This document shows, piece by piece, positions 1 to 6,228 of a stretch of 8,849 nucleotides of DNA. Below the pieces are notes generated by a model. That model made no database searches and had not been told where the DNA came from. It saw nothing but the letters and a program-made list of their open reading frames with translations. The stretch spans positions 1 through 8,849 of the forward strand of contig DYZF01000196.1 in NCBI GenBank assembly GCA_020741375.1, written 5' to 3'. Position numbers and translations under genes: made by a program. The stretch's first letter is position 1; each line of letters begins with the position of its first letter. The DNA comes from Tessaracoccus flavescens (GTDB lineage Bacteria > Actinomycetota > Actinomycetes > Propionibacteriales > Propionibacteriaceae).

Positions 1-41
1 CGGCTGATCCCCGGCCACGCTCGGACTGAAGAGTTAAGGCA

Positions 42-109
42 CATCCGGCCCTCGCCCACGCCCGGACCGCACACACCGCTGCGGTACCGACGTTGGCGAG
101 GGTCGTGTG
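42..109. repeat. Long imperfect inverted repeat, possible terminator or structured RNA
   Basis: Positions 42-71 pair with 109-80 without any bulge: 23 of 30 positions are Watson-Crick and two more are G-U if read on the + strand. The strongest blocks are CCCTCGCC (49-56) with GGCGAGGG (95-102), and ACCGCA (66-71) with TGCGGT (80-85), closing an 8-nt loop at 72-79. It lies 34 bases past the stop of the lipoprotein gene, so it may end that transcript, but there is no T-tract on either strand. The rest of 1-142 shows no convincing gene; frame 1 is open to about 138 but its translation is Pro/Arg-rich and looks non-coding. Confidence 0.55.
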
Positions 110-142
110 ATGTCCGGCGGACCACCCCACCTTGAGCCAGAC

Positions 143-715
143 TTAGGGCGCGGGCGACATCGACAAGCGCGCGACCACGTCAGCGTCGAACTCGGGCGCG
201 AACGAGCCACCTAGCTGGAAGCAGCCCTCGACGTAGCTGAGGTCCTCCCCCGCGACCGTAACCCGCAACTCCTGGACGCCGCGTTCGCAGCGACCGTTGC
301 TCGCCCAGTACAAGTGAACGAAGCCGACGTCCTCGTAGCCGAGCTTCAGCGGCAGTCCCTTGTGCTCGATGGTGAGCTCGATCGGCTCCCCGGCGGCGTC
401 GAAGCCCCCGATGGTCGGCGCCCCAACGTCCACCACGTCGTCGCTGCAGTTGAGCAGCGACAACGGCAGGTATCGGTCCCCCGTCGCGGCCTCGATCTGG
501 CCGAAGTGGGCGAGCACGCCGTCGTGTTGAGAGCAGTCTGGCGGGAGCGGGCCGTAGGCCGACGGCATCGGCTGGCTCGGCGTCGGCGAGGGTGAGGGGG
601 CGATGGTCGGCGGCGGGGTGAACGACGGCGGATGCCCCGCTGGCACGGCCTCCTGGCCCGGCTGTCCGCAGCCCGCCACGAGCAGCGCAAAGACGGCGGC
701 GGCGGACTTTCTCAT
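143..715 (-). CDS. Secreted lipoprotein with four-cysteine DUF4232-like domain
   Basis: The 190-residue product starts with a lipoprotein signal peptide: basic MRK, a short hydrophobic stretch, and the lipobox V13-A14-G15-C16, so the mature protein should be lipid-anchored at Cys16 on the outer face of the membrane. Residues about 20-58 are a Pro/Ser/Thr-rich linker, typical of a tether through the cell wall. The folded part (about 60-185) has four cysteines (C61, C90, C143, C165) and a beta-rich pattern containing LSLLNCSDD, which resembles the DUF4232 type of actinobacterial exported domain. That family match is by eye and moderate; the function of DUF4232 proteins is unknown to me. The ATG is supported by a TAAGGT box six bases upstream. 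The gene diverges from the YnfA gene. Confidence 0.88.
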   Translation of the reverse strand: MRKSAAAVFALLVAGCGQPGQEAVPAGHPPSFTPPPTIAPSPSPTPSQPMPSAYGPLPPDCSQHDGVLAHFGQIEAATGDRYLPLSLLNCSDDVVDVGAPTIGGFDAAGEPIELTIEHKGLPLKLGYEDVGFVHLYWASNGRCERGVQELRVTVAGEDLSYVEGCFQLGGSFAPEFDADVVARLSMSPAP

Positions 716-721
716 GCAGTC

Positions 722-727
722 ACCTTA
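722..727 (-). promoter_or_regulatory. -10 box (TAAGGT) of the lipoprotein gene
   Basis: TAAGGT on the - strand is separated from the ATG by six bases, so transcription should begin at or next to the start codon (leaderless). No -35 hexamer like TTGACA is visible at the usual distance; that position is covered by the palindrome at 733-752. Confidence 0.55.
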
Positions 728-732
728 CGCAC

Positions 733-752
733 CCCAGGGTCCGGTCCCTGGG
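733..752. promoter_or_regulatory. Perfect 7-bp inverted repeat, candidate operator
   Basis: CCCAGGG (733-739) and CCCTGGG (746-752) form a perfect inverted repeat around a 6-base spacer. It starts six bases upstream of the -10 box of the lipoprotein gene and covers the spacer and -35 zone, which is where a repressor site would block RNA polymerase. The binding protein is not identifiable, and the site could also act on the divergent YnfA gene. Confidence 0.4.
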
Positions 753-755
753 CCA

Positions 756-845
756 GCGCATTGTCTAGTCCGCGTGGGCACGAGCTCAGCGACGCGGAGA
801 CTCCTTCCCACCAGGAGCGCATGGTCCAGGCCGCGCGGGCACGAG
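756..845. repeat. Imperfect direct repeat pair (29 bp, 61-bp period)
   Basis: The segment 756-784 recurs at 817-845 with 25 of 29 bases identical (shared core GGGCACGAG at the right end, GCGCAT at the left). The 32 bases between the copies are not related to either copy. The pair fills much of the 187-base divergent gap between the lipoprotein and YnfA genes (716-902); the remainder of that gap holds the palindrome at 733-752 and the putative promoters. Confidence 0.5.
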
Positions 846-889
846 GCTCCCATGGCTCGCCGCGTGCCGCTGATCACGCCACTGGCTGG

Positions 890-895
890 CAGAAT
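890..895 (+). promoter_or_regulatory. Weak -10-like box (CAGAAT) before the YnfA GTG start
   Basis: CAGAAT ends seven bases before the GTG at 903, the same spacing seen at other starts here. It keeps the A at position 2 and T at position 6 of TANNNT but lacks the first T, so support is modest. No Shine-Dalgarno sequence is seen before the GTG. Confidence 0.3.
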
Positions 896-902
896 CGGCC
901 GC

Positions 903-1241
903 GTGATCGCCCTCAAGTCCATCGTGTTGTTCGTCCTCGCCACCATCGCAGAGATCGGCGGCGCTTGGCTGATGTGGCAGGGGATCCGCGAGGGCAAAGG
1001 CGCATGGTGGATCGGGGCTGGCGTGATCGCGCTCGGGCTCTACGGTTTGGTGGCGACCTTCCAGCCCGACGCCAACTTCGGCCGCATCCTCGCCGCCTAC
1101 GGAGGCGTGTTCGTCGCGGGCTCGCTGGCCTGGGGAATGATCGTCGATGGTTTCCGCCCGGACCGCTGGGACGTCGTCGGGGCGGCGATCTGCCTCGTCG
1201 GGGTCGCGGTGATCATGTACGCGCCGCGCTTCGCAGGATAG
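903..1241 (+). CDS. YnfA family (UPF0060) small multidrug-resistance-like membrane protein
   Basis: The 112-residue product is four hydrophobic helices with little else, matching the YnfA/UPF0060 family, which is usually 107-112 residues and is related to small multidrug resistance transporters. Visible family features are the N-terminal helix with [11 protein letters not shown] (16-26), the [15 protein letters not shown] stretch (64-78) followed by VDG (81-83), and a C-terminal helix (about 91-107). Members are inner-membrane proteins; some are linked to drug efflux, but the substrate here cannot be read. I chose the GTG at 903 because it gives the family N-terminus ([10 protein letters not shown]); an in-frame ATG at 852 would add 17 residues without family character. 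It faces the YdcF-like gene convergently. Confidence 0.9.
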   Translation: MIALKSIVLFVLATIAEIGGAWLMWQGIREGKGAWWIGAGVIALGLYGLVATFQPDANFGRILAAYGGVFVAGSLAWGMIVDGFRPDRWDVVGAAICLVGVAVIMYAPRFAG

Positions 1242-1270
1242 GAACGCGCGGACCGACGTTGGGGCGGGAG

Positions 1271-1321
1271 GAGGGTCGCGCCGAGAAGTACACGCCAAGC
1301 GAACCCTTCACGCCGACCCTC
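1271..1321. terminator. Possible bidirectional terminator between convergent genes
   Basis: GAGGGTCG (1271-1278) and CGACCCTC (1314-1321) are perfect 8-bp inverted arms between the ends of the YnfA and YdcF-like genes; the right arm overlaps the YdcF-like stop codon. The 35-base loop is long and there is no T-tract, so this is only a weak terminator candidate. Confidence 0.22.
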
Positions 1322-1925
1322 AATCAGCGTTTGGGCGCGGGAGCCGCGGCGTCCTCCACTCCCGATAGCGCGCAACCAACTCGTAGATCAGCGTGGCGGC
1401 TTTGAAGAACGGTTGCTCACCGAAGCGGTCGACGGCGGGGGCGAGCTTCAGGGCCAAGTCCGGCCGCTGGCGGGCCAGGTACTGCCGGGCGCGCCAGGCG
1501 TGCAGGGGGTCGGAGACGATCCGCAGCACGTCGAACTCCTCGACCAACGGTGCAGAGTACTCCACGTTCTGCCACGTGCTGAGCGCCTTCTCCTCCAACA
1601 CGATCAGCTCGTCAGCGATCCCGACGGCGCGGGCGTGCGCCGCCATCGCTGCCGCCTCGCTCACCTGAGTCTTCGCCGTCGTTCCCGTGAAGACCACGCG
1701 CTCAACGCGCGGATTCATCGTCCGGGCTGCGATCGCCAAGCGCCACCGCTGGACGGGGTGGAGCGAGCCGTCGTCGCGGGTGGGGCAGCCGAGCACAAGC
1801 AGCGCTTCGGAGGCGCCGGGCTTGGGGGATGCTCCGTAGTCCTGACGGGTCGCCCACGCGTGTGCCGCCTGCGGGATCGCCCACAGCACCCCCGCGAGTC
1901 CAACTCCCCAGCGCAACCAGTTCAT
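1320..1925 (-). CDS. YdcF/SanA-like DUF218 protein
   Basis: The 201-residue product has an N-terminal hydrophobic segment (about 5-24: signal anchor or uncleaved signal) followed by a DUF218 domain. Family landmarks are visible in order: the first strand ALLVLGCP (41-48), the conserved R-W-R (60-62), VVFTG then SEA (77-91), the E-x(4)-STWQN block (111-120), and the SDPLHAWRA loop (138-146) that contains the conserved His. DUF218 proteins (YdcF, SanA, ElyC) sit at the cell envelope and have been linked to wall precursor or permeability functions; the reaction is not established. One membrane segment and the periplasm-like side placement suit an envelope role. The ATG has a TAGGCT box six bases upstream and no Shine-Dalgarno sequence. 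Confidence 0.9.
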   Translation of the reverse strand: MNWLRWGVGLAGVLWAIPQAAHAWATRQDYGASPKPGASEALLVLGCPTRDDGSLHPVQRWRLAIAARTMNPRVERVVFTGTTAKTQVSEAAAMAAHARAVGIADELIVLEEKALSTWQNVEYSAPLVEEFDVLRIVSDPLHAWRARQYLARQRPDLALKLAPAVDRFGEQPFFKAATLIYELVARYREWRTPRLPRPNAD

Positions 1926-1931
1926 GGGGTC

Positions 1932-1937
1932 AGCCTA
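1932..1937 (-). promoter_or_regulatory. -10 box (TAGGCT) of the YdcF-like gene
   Basis: TAGGCT on the - strand ends six bases before the ATG at 1925, which predicts a leaderless transcript. The same hexamer stands before the macro-domain gene at 3569. No clear -35 is present. Confidence 0.6.
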
Positions 1938-2032
1938 GGCGCGAGCCCGCCGAAAGGATGAGCCCACATCCGACCCCCGGCCGATGCGCCCCCACCGCCG
2001 AGCGCGGTACCGTCGACGTATCAACGAATTGA

Positions 2033-3571
2033 ATGGGGCCGATGATGAAGCGCGCAACATGGTGGATCTTGGGTGTGGCGGTGATCCTGATCATCCCGAT
2101 CGCCCTGTTCGGACTGGGCTGGATCACCCGCCCGATCCTCTGGCTCATCCGCGAACCCGCCGTCCTCCTCGGCATCGCCGTCGCCCTCTACGCCGCGTCG
2201 CAGTTCTTCCGACTCCAAGACGTGAAGAAGATCCCGAAGGGTCAGGAAGAGTTCGTCAACGCGGCCAACTCGAAGCTTGCCAAGCGCGGCACCTTGGCGC
2301 TCGTCGTCGGCGTCCCCGTCGTGATCCTCGGCGGCTTCCTCCTCTCCTGGGCCCAGCAGGCGCAGCTCGCCGGCTCGTACACCTCCAGCGACCAACTCCC
2401 CAGCTACGAATACCGCGCCCCGTTCGTCGTCGCCGATCAGCTCGCCAACCGCGACCTCGACGACGTCATCGGCGACCGCGTCGGCGTCCACGCCGTCCAA
2501 TCCCCCGAACAGCCCAACCAGTACACGTCGCTGGTCATCCGCCGCGGCCTCTTCGAGGGCTACGAGGCCGTCCAGGTGATCAAGCCGCCGCTCGTCGGCG
2601 CCAAGAACCAGACCTCGAACGCCTGCCGCTTCGACGAGGGCCACAAGCTCCGCCTCGACGGCGCCCTGCCCACCAACAACCTCGAGTACCACCTGTCGTT
2701 CAAGCGGCCGTTCTCCTACTGGTCCGACAACGACGCCTACGGCTACTGCGACGGCACCGAGGCGGTCGTCGTCGTGCCCCTGAAGCGCCTGGGCGGGTTC
2801 TGGCCGGTCCTCACCGACCGCCCCGACGGAGTCGCGATCTACCGCAACGGCGTCCTCACCACCTACGGCGCCGACGAGGTGCCCGCGGACGTCGTCGGCC
2901 CCACCTACCCGCGTTCCATCGCCGCCGACCAGCGCGCCGCGAGCGTCGCGTCGGGCTCGCTCGCCGACTGGTTCTTCAAGCGCGCCGGCTTCGACACCGC
3001 CGGCGATTCCAAGCCGGATTCCGACGACGAGGACGCCGCTCCCGCCGCCAACGAACCCAACGCCGACAACGCCGTCGATTTCTCCCTCATCAACACCTCG
3101 GGCGACGGCGAGTACGTCACGGCGCTGACCCCGGTGGGGGCGTCGGAGTCGGTGGTGGCGATCGGCCACGTCGGCAACCGCCAGAACGGCCGCGACCTCA
3201 ACCCCTTCGTCGTGTCTCGCTACGCCGAGGCGCTCCCGGCGCTCAGCACCAGCGAGAACCGAATCCGCAGCGATTTCAACCACCTTCCTGGCTGGGCCTC
3301 CGGCATGCGCGTCATGGAGATCACCCCGGCCGCCGACGGCACCTACGTGGCCAGCATCGGCCAGAACCAGGTGGTGACCTACCGCATGTTGGTGGCCACC
3401 GACGGCTCCGTCAGCATCCTCGACACCGCAGGCGGCCCGGCCCCCACGTCGCCGTCGGGAGAACCGTCGGAGGGCACCGGCAACCCGGCCACCCTCAGCA
3501 CCGAAGAGCTCCAACGGCTCATCAAGGAGTACACCGACGAACTCGCTAAGCGCGCCGAAGGCGACGGTTAG
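2033..3571 (+). CDS. Membrane protein of unknown function, three N-terminal helices and large exported domain
   Basis: I do not recognise the family. The 512-residue product has three hydrophobic segments (about 9-30, 42-59 and 86-107), with a charged stretch (60-85) between the second and third. Residues 108-512 are soluble and probably lie outside the cell. Two cysteines there, C198 and C239, could form a disulfide. A segment around GPTYPRSIAADQRAASVASG (289-308) looks conserved in character. An acidic, Ala/Pro-rich linker (about 324-347) divides the exported part, and a Pro/Ser/Gly/Thr-rich stretch (467-486) leads to a short charged helix (about 488-509). Start choice is uncertain: ATGs at 2033, 2042 and 2045 are in frame; GGGG at 2035-2038 would suit 2045. 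A TACCGT at 2008-2013 might be the -10. The macro gene follows ten bases later. Confidence 0.85.
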   Translation: MGPMMKRATWWILGVAVILIIPIALFGLGWITRPILWLIREPAVLLGIAVALYAASQFFRLQDVKKIPKGQEEFVNAANSKLAKRGTLALVVGVPVVILGGFLLSWAQQAQLAGSYTSSDQLPSYEYRAPFVVADQLANRDLDDVIGDRVGVHAVQSPEQPNQYTSLVIRRGLFEGYEAVQVIKPPLVGAKNQTSNACRFDEGHKLRLDGALPTNNLEYHLSFKRPFSYWSDNDAYGYCDGTEAVVVVPLKRLGGFWPVLTDRPDGVAIYRNGVLTTYGADEVPADVVGPTYPRSIAADQRAASVASGSLADWFFKRAGFDTAGDSKPDSDDEDAAPAANEPNADNAVDFSLINTSGDGEYVTALTPVGASESVVAIGHVGNRQNGRDLNPFVVSRYAEALPALSTSENRIRSDFNHLPGWASGMRVMEITPAADGTYVASIGQNQVVTYRMLVATDGSVSILDTAGGPAPTSPSGEPSEGTGNPATLSTEELQRLIKEYTDELAKRAEGDG

Positions 3572-3574
3572 GCT
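3569..3574 (+). promoter_or_regulatory. -10 box (TAGGCT) of the macro-domain gene, built on the upstream stop codon
   Basis: The TAG stop of the membrane protein gene is also the first half of TAGGCT, which ends seven bases before the ATG of the macro gene. This predicts an own, leaderless transcript for macro + NTF2-like, in addition to any read-through from upstream. There is no Shine-Dalgarno sequence before this ATG. Confidence 0.5.
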
Positions 3575-3581
3575 CGGTTCC

Positions 3582-4079
3582 ATGCCCACGATCACCGCCG
3601 TTCACGGCGACATCACCGAGCAGCAGGTCGACGCGATCGTCAACGCCGCCAACAACGCCATGCGCGGTGGCGGCGGGGTCGACGGCGCCATCCACCGAGC
3701 GGGCGGCCCCGCGATCCTGCGCGACTGCATCGCCCGTTTCCCCGACGGCTTGGCCACCGGCGACGCCGGCTGGACCACCGGCGGCGACCTCCCTGCACGC
3801 TGGGTGGTGCACACCGTCGGCCCCAATTACTCGGCCGGCGAGCGAGACCGGGGGTTGTTGGTGTCGTGCTATCGGCGGGCGATGCAGGTCGCGGACGAGT
3901 TGGGCGTCACGTCGATCGCGTTCCCGTTGATCAGCGCCGGCGTGTACGGGTGGCCGAAGGACGACGCGATCGCGGCCGCCGTCGAGACCCTGTCGTCGGT
4001 GGAGACGAACGTGACGGACGTGCGGATCGTCGCCTTCGACGCAGCGACGCATGCCCGTGTGGAAGCATCGTTGGCATGA
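3582..4079 (+). CDS. Macro-domain ADP-ribose/O-acetyl-ADP-ribose hydrolase (MacroD/YmdB type)
   Basis: The 165-residue product is a single macro domain of normal length. It shows GDIT (9-12), which contacts the adenine side, NAAN (21-24), the glycine-rich GGGGVDGAIH (29-38) with D34 in the place of the MacroD catalytic Asp, VVHTVGPNYS (75-84), and the ISAGVYGWP loop (117-125) that holds the phosphates. This set is typical of MacroD-type enzymes, which remove acetate from O-acetyl-ADP-ribose and ADP-ribose from acidic side chains of proteins in the cytoplasm. Its TGA overlaps the next ATG (ATGA), so it is probably translated together with the NTF2-like gene. No ADP-ribosyltransferase or sirtuin gene is in the window, so its physiological target is open. 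Confidence 0.95.
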   Translation: MPTITAVHGDITEQQVDAIVNAANNAMRGGGGVDGAIHRAGGPAILRDCIARFPDGLATGDAGWTTGGDLPARWVVHTVGPNYSAGERDRGLLVSCYRRAMQVADELGVTSIAFPLISAGVYGWPKDDAIAAAVETLSSVETNVTDVRIVAFDAATHARVEASLA

Positions 4080-4447
4080 CCGCCCTCGATTTCCAGCGCC
4101 TGCTCTCCATCGAACACAACGGTTGGTTGTCGCTGACCGACGGCTCAGCCGGCGACTTCTACGATTCCCTCATGGCCGACGACGCCCTCATGATTCTGGT
4201 CAACGGCCAGATCCTGAACCGCGAGCAGGCGGTGATCTCGATGGAGCAGTCGCCGCCGTGGGACAAGTACTACATCACGGAGCCGCAGCTGATTCCGCTG
4301 GGCGAGCAATCAGCGGCGCTGGTCTACAACGCGAGCGCACTGCGCGCTGGCCAGGACACCTTCCGGGCGATCATGACGAGCGTCTACCGGGTGGATGGGG
4401 GTCGCCTCCAGATGGCGCTCTACCAGCAGACCACCATCACTCACTGA
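4076..4447 (+). CDS. NTF2-like (DUF4440/SnoaL-type) protein
   Basis: The 123-residue product has the size and pattern of a one-domain NTF2-like protein: an N-terminal helix region (about 4-34), then ADDALMILVNGQILNREQAV (34-53) with the usual short hairpin and NREQA helix, followed by strands ending in VYRVDGGRLQMALYQQTTI (103-121). DUF4440 proteins form a cone-shaped pocket and include small enzymes and ligand binders; no catalytic set can be assigned here. The ATG at 4076 overlaps the macro stop by four bases (ATGA), which decides the start and suggests translational coupling. Its last 11 bases overlap the 3' end of the MFS gene on the other strand, so no terminator fits between the two. 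Confidence 0.88.
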   Translation: MTALDFQRLLSIEHNGWLSLTDGSAGDFYDSLMADDALMILVNGQILNREQAVISMEQSPPWDKYYITEPQLIPLGEQSAALVYNASALRAGQDTFRAIMTSVYRVDGGRLQMALYQQTTITH

Positions 4448-5657
4448 CGCCGGAGGCCCGGCCGGGCAGTCCCTTCGGCAGGTTCATGAACCGCGCCCAC
4501 GCCCCGGTCCACGCGGCGCCCACGCCGGCCAAGACGCCGACGGCGGTCATCGCCACCGGCAGCGACGCGATCAGCAGCAGGCCCGAGATGAGCAGCGGCC
4601 CGCCGAGGATGCCGCCCTGGCTGAACATCGCCCAGATGCTGAGGAACTTGGCGCGACCTCGAACCGGGGAGAGATCCGCGCCGATCGTCATGTTGATCCC
4701 GGCCCCCAAACCGTTGCCGACGCTCATCACCACCACCGCGACCACGAACCCGACCGCCGTCGGCCACAGCGGCGCCAGCACGAACCCGGCGCCGTAGACG
4801 ACGAGGCAGGCGATCAGGATGGGCGCGCGGCCCAGCACGTCCTTGAAGTAGCCGCCGGGGAACATCAGCACCATTTCGATGGCCGCCCCCACCGCCACCA
4901 TGAGCGAGATCTGCGACTCGTTCCACCCTAGGTGCACGCCCCACAACGCCACGAGGATGGGTTGCGCGACGCGCGTGATCGCCAACATCGCCACCGCGAC
5001 GCCCGCCACGCCGACGGCGCCCCACCGGACGCCCGCGGCCAGCTCTTCCTCGGTGCGGGAGGCCTTGTTGCGGCGCGTTTGGGCGTCGAAGCTGCTGTTG
5101 AGCGCGGGGATGAAGAGCATGAGGGTGGCGACGGCGGCTGTCACGACGGCGAACGCGAACACCGACCACATCGGCAGCTTCCACAGCAGCAGCGCCCCGA
5201 CGAGAGGGCCGACCAGGTTGCCGGCGCGCATCGTCCCGCCGAGCGCCGTCATCGCTTGGCCGCGCAGGTGCGTCGGCACCGTCTCCGCCACCACAGCCTG
5301 CCTCGCCAAGCTCCACGCGACGGTCGCGGGCGTGCGCAAGATGATGGACGCCACGAACAGCGCCAACGACCACCTCGACGGCACCGCCAACGCCACGATC
5401 GTGAGGCCCGTCATGACCGCCGCAACTCCGGTGCCGAGCGCCATGGCACGCTTGTCGCCGATGCGGTCAATCATCACGCCTACGGGGACGGTGACCGCGA
5501 GCGCGACGGCGCCCATGACGGCGATGATGGCGCTGGCGAAGGCGTCCGAGGCGCCGAGTTGGAGCGCGGCGAGCACCATGATCGGCATGACCGCCCCGGC
5601 CCCGGCACCGAACAGGAAGGACGGCACGAGCACCGGCCACAGGATCAGTTTGAGCAT
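4437..5657 (-). CDS. Major facilitator superfamily transporter
   Basis: The 406-residue product has about 12 hydrophobic segments in two halves around a charged central loop (about 186-212, with TRRNKASRTEEE), the layout of an MFS drug-efflux-type permease. Motif A is seen in the loop after the second helix as GVMIDRIGDKR (60-70), and a weaker copy, GGYFKDVLGRA (268-278), sits at the matching place in the second half. Residues around EMVLMFPGGY (261-270) and NGLGAGINM (315-323) are also typical. The substrate is not predictable. The start at 5657 is fixed by AAGGAGGGA at 5663-5671; the frame is open upstream to 5789 but that extension is polar, lacks the ribosome site and would cross the divergent promoter region. 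Confidence 0.93.
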   Translation of the reverse strand: MLKLILWPVLVPSFLFGAGAGAVMPIMVLAALQLGASDAFASAIIAVMGAVALAVTVPVGVMIDRIGDKRAMALGTGVAAVMTGLTIVALAVPSRWSLALFVASIILRTPATVAWSLARQAVVAETVPTHLRGQAMTALGGTMRAGNLVGPLVGALLLWKLPMWSVFAFAVVTAAVATLMLFIPALNSSFDAQTRRNKASRTEEELAAGVRWGAVGVAGVAVAMLAITRVAQPILVALWGVHLGWNESQISLMVAVGAAIEMVLMFPGGYFKDVLGRAPILIACLVVYGAGFVLAPLWPTAVGFVVAVVVMSVGNGLGAGINMTIGADLSPVRGRAKFLSIWAMFSQGGILGGPLLISGLLLIASLPVAMTAVGVLAGVGAAWTGAWARFMNLPKGLPGRASGVSE

Positions 5658-5662
5658 CGCCG

Positions 5663-5671
5663 TCCCTCCTT
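5663..5671 (-). promoter_or_regulatory. Strong Shine-Dalgarno of the MFS gene
   Basis: AAGGAGGGA on the - strand, with seven bases between AAGGAGG and the ATG. It sets the start at 5657 and shows that this gene has a leader, unlike most of its neighbours. Confidence 0.85.
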
Positions 5672-5716
5672 CTCGTGCGTCGATTCGCTGCTGACAACGT
5701 CGCAACCTCGCCAGCC

Positions 5717-5728
5717 ACGCGATCGCGT
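5717..5728. promoter_or_regulatory. Perfect 12-bp palindrome, candidate operator
   Basis: ACGCGATCGCGT is a perfect palindrome in the 154-base divergent region (5658-5811) between the MFS and DUF2177 genes, about 60 bases upstream of the MFS start. Palindromes at such positions are often regulator sites, but CG-rich palindromes also arise by chance in this base composition. No regulator gene lies next to it. Confidence 0.3.
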
Positions 5729-5799
5729 CCGGGCCGCTCGGCAAGCGTGACAACCAGAGCGATGTGGTCGCGCAGACGTCGCCCGGCAAGGGTACCTAC

Positions 5800-5805
5800 T
5801 AGTGT
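5800..5805 (+). promoter_or_regulatory. -10 box (TAGTGT) of the DUF2177 gene
   Basis: TAGTGT ends six bases before the ATG at 5812, predicting a leaderless transcript. No Shine-Dalgarno sequence and no clear -35 are visible. Confidence 0.5.
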
Positions 5806-5811
5806 CGGTCC

Positions 5812-6225
5812 ATGAGTAAGACCTCCCGACGCCTCGCCTCCCTCGGCGCAGCGGCCGCCACGTTCGCCGTCCTCGACGCCGCGTGGATCAGCCAGGTTGC
5901 CCTGCCGCTGTACAAGTCCGAGGTGCCGCACCTCATGGCGGATAAGGTCGATCCAGTGCCCGCCGCCATCTTCTACCCCGCCTTCACCGCGGCGCTGACG
6001 CACTTCGCCGTCCGCCCCGACGAGGACCGCCCGCTGGGCAAGCGACTCCGCGACGGCGCCCTCTTCGGGCTGGCCGCGTACGGCACCTGGAGCCTGACTG
6101 GAAAGGCCGTCTTGAAGGACTTCACGTGGCCGACGGCGCTCGCGGACATGGGCTGGGGCGCGGCGGCCGGAGCCGCGATGGCGGCAGCGGCTCACGGAGT
6201 GCTGAAGAAGGTCTCGAAGGACTGA
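5812..6225 (+). CDS. DUF2177 family membrane protein
   Basis: The 137-residue product has about four hydrophobic segments (about 9-31, 50-66, 82-100 and 107-131). It carries the DUF2177 landmarks: a first helix with LDAAWIS (21-27) followed by LPLYKSEVPHLMA (31-43), FYPAFTAALTHFAVRP (54-69), LFGLAAYGTWSLTGKAVLKD (84-103) and ALADMGWGAAAGA (109-121). Family length is usually about 130-140. These are predicted inner-membrane proteins without an assigned reaction. The gene diverges from the MFS transporter and is followed by the 24-bp repeat array, so it looks monocistronic. Confidence 0.87.
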   Translation: MSKTSRRLASLGAAAATFAVLDAAWISQVALPLYKSEVPHLMADKVDPVPAAIFYPAFTAALTHFAVRPDEDRPLGKRLRDGALFGLAAYGTWSLTGKAVLKDFTWPTALADMGWGAAAGAAMAAAAHGVLKKVSKD

Positions 6226-6228
6226 GGT

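Noticed and set aside
603..902. Long N-terminal extension of the YnfA gene
   Set aside because: It would overlap the lipoprotein gene on the other strand and add residues with no family similarity; the GTG at 903 gives the usual family length.
2008..2018. TACCGT plus the CGTCGACG palindrome as promoter and operator of the membrane protein gene
   Set aside because: Possible, but the palindrome is only 8 bp and CG-rich and the distance to the ATG does not match the clear leaderless pattern elsewhere, so I do not list it as a feature.
2021..3595. A 524-residue open frame on the - strand opposite the membrane protein gene
   Set aside because: Its translation is a monotonous Val/Gly/Ala/Arg/Asp-rich product, as expected from the complement of a GC-rich gene. 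The + strand frame has membrane helices and normal protein composition.
4879..5750. Open frames of about 270 residues on the + strand opposite the MFS gene
   Set aside because: Low-complexity Ala/Thr/His/Arg/Asp-rich translations with no motif; the - strand frame has clear transporter helices and a strong ribosome site.
5658..5789. N-terminal extension of the MFS gene by 44 residues
   Set aside because: The extension is polar, covers the divergent promoter region, and the strong AAGGAGGGA lies just before the internal ATG.
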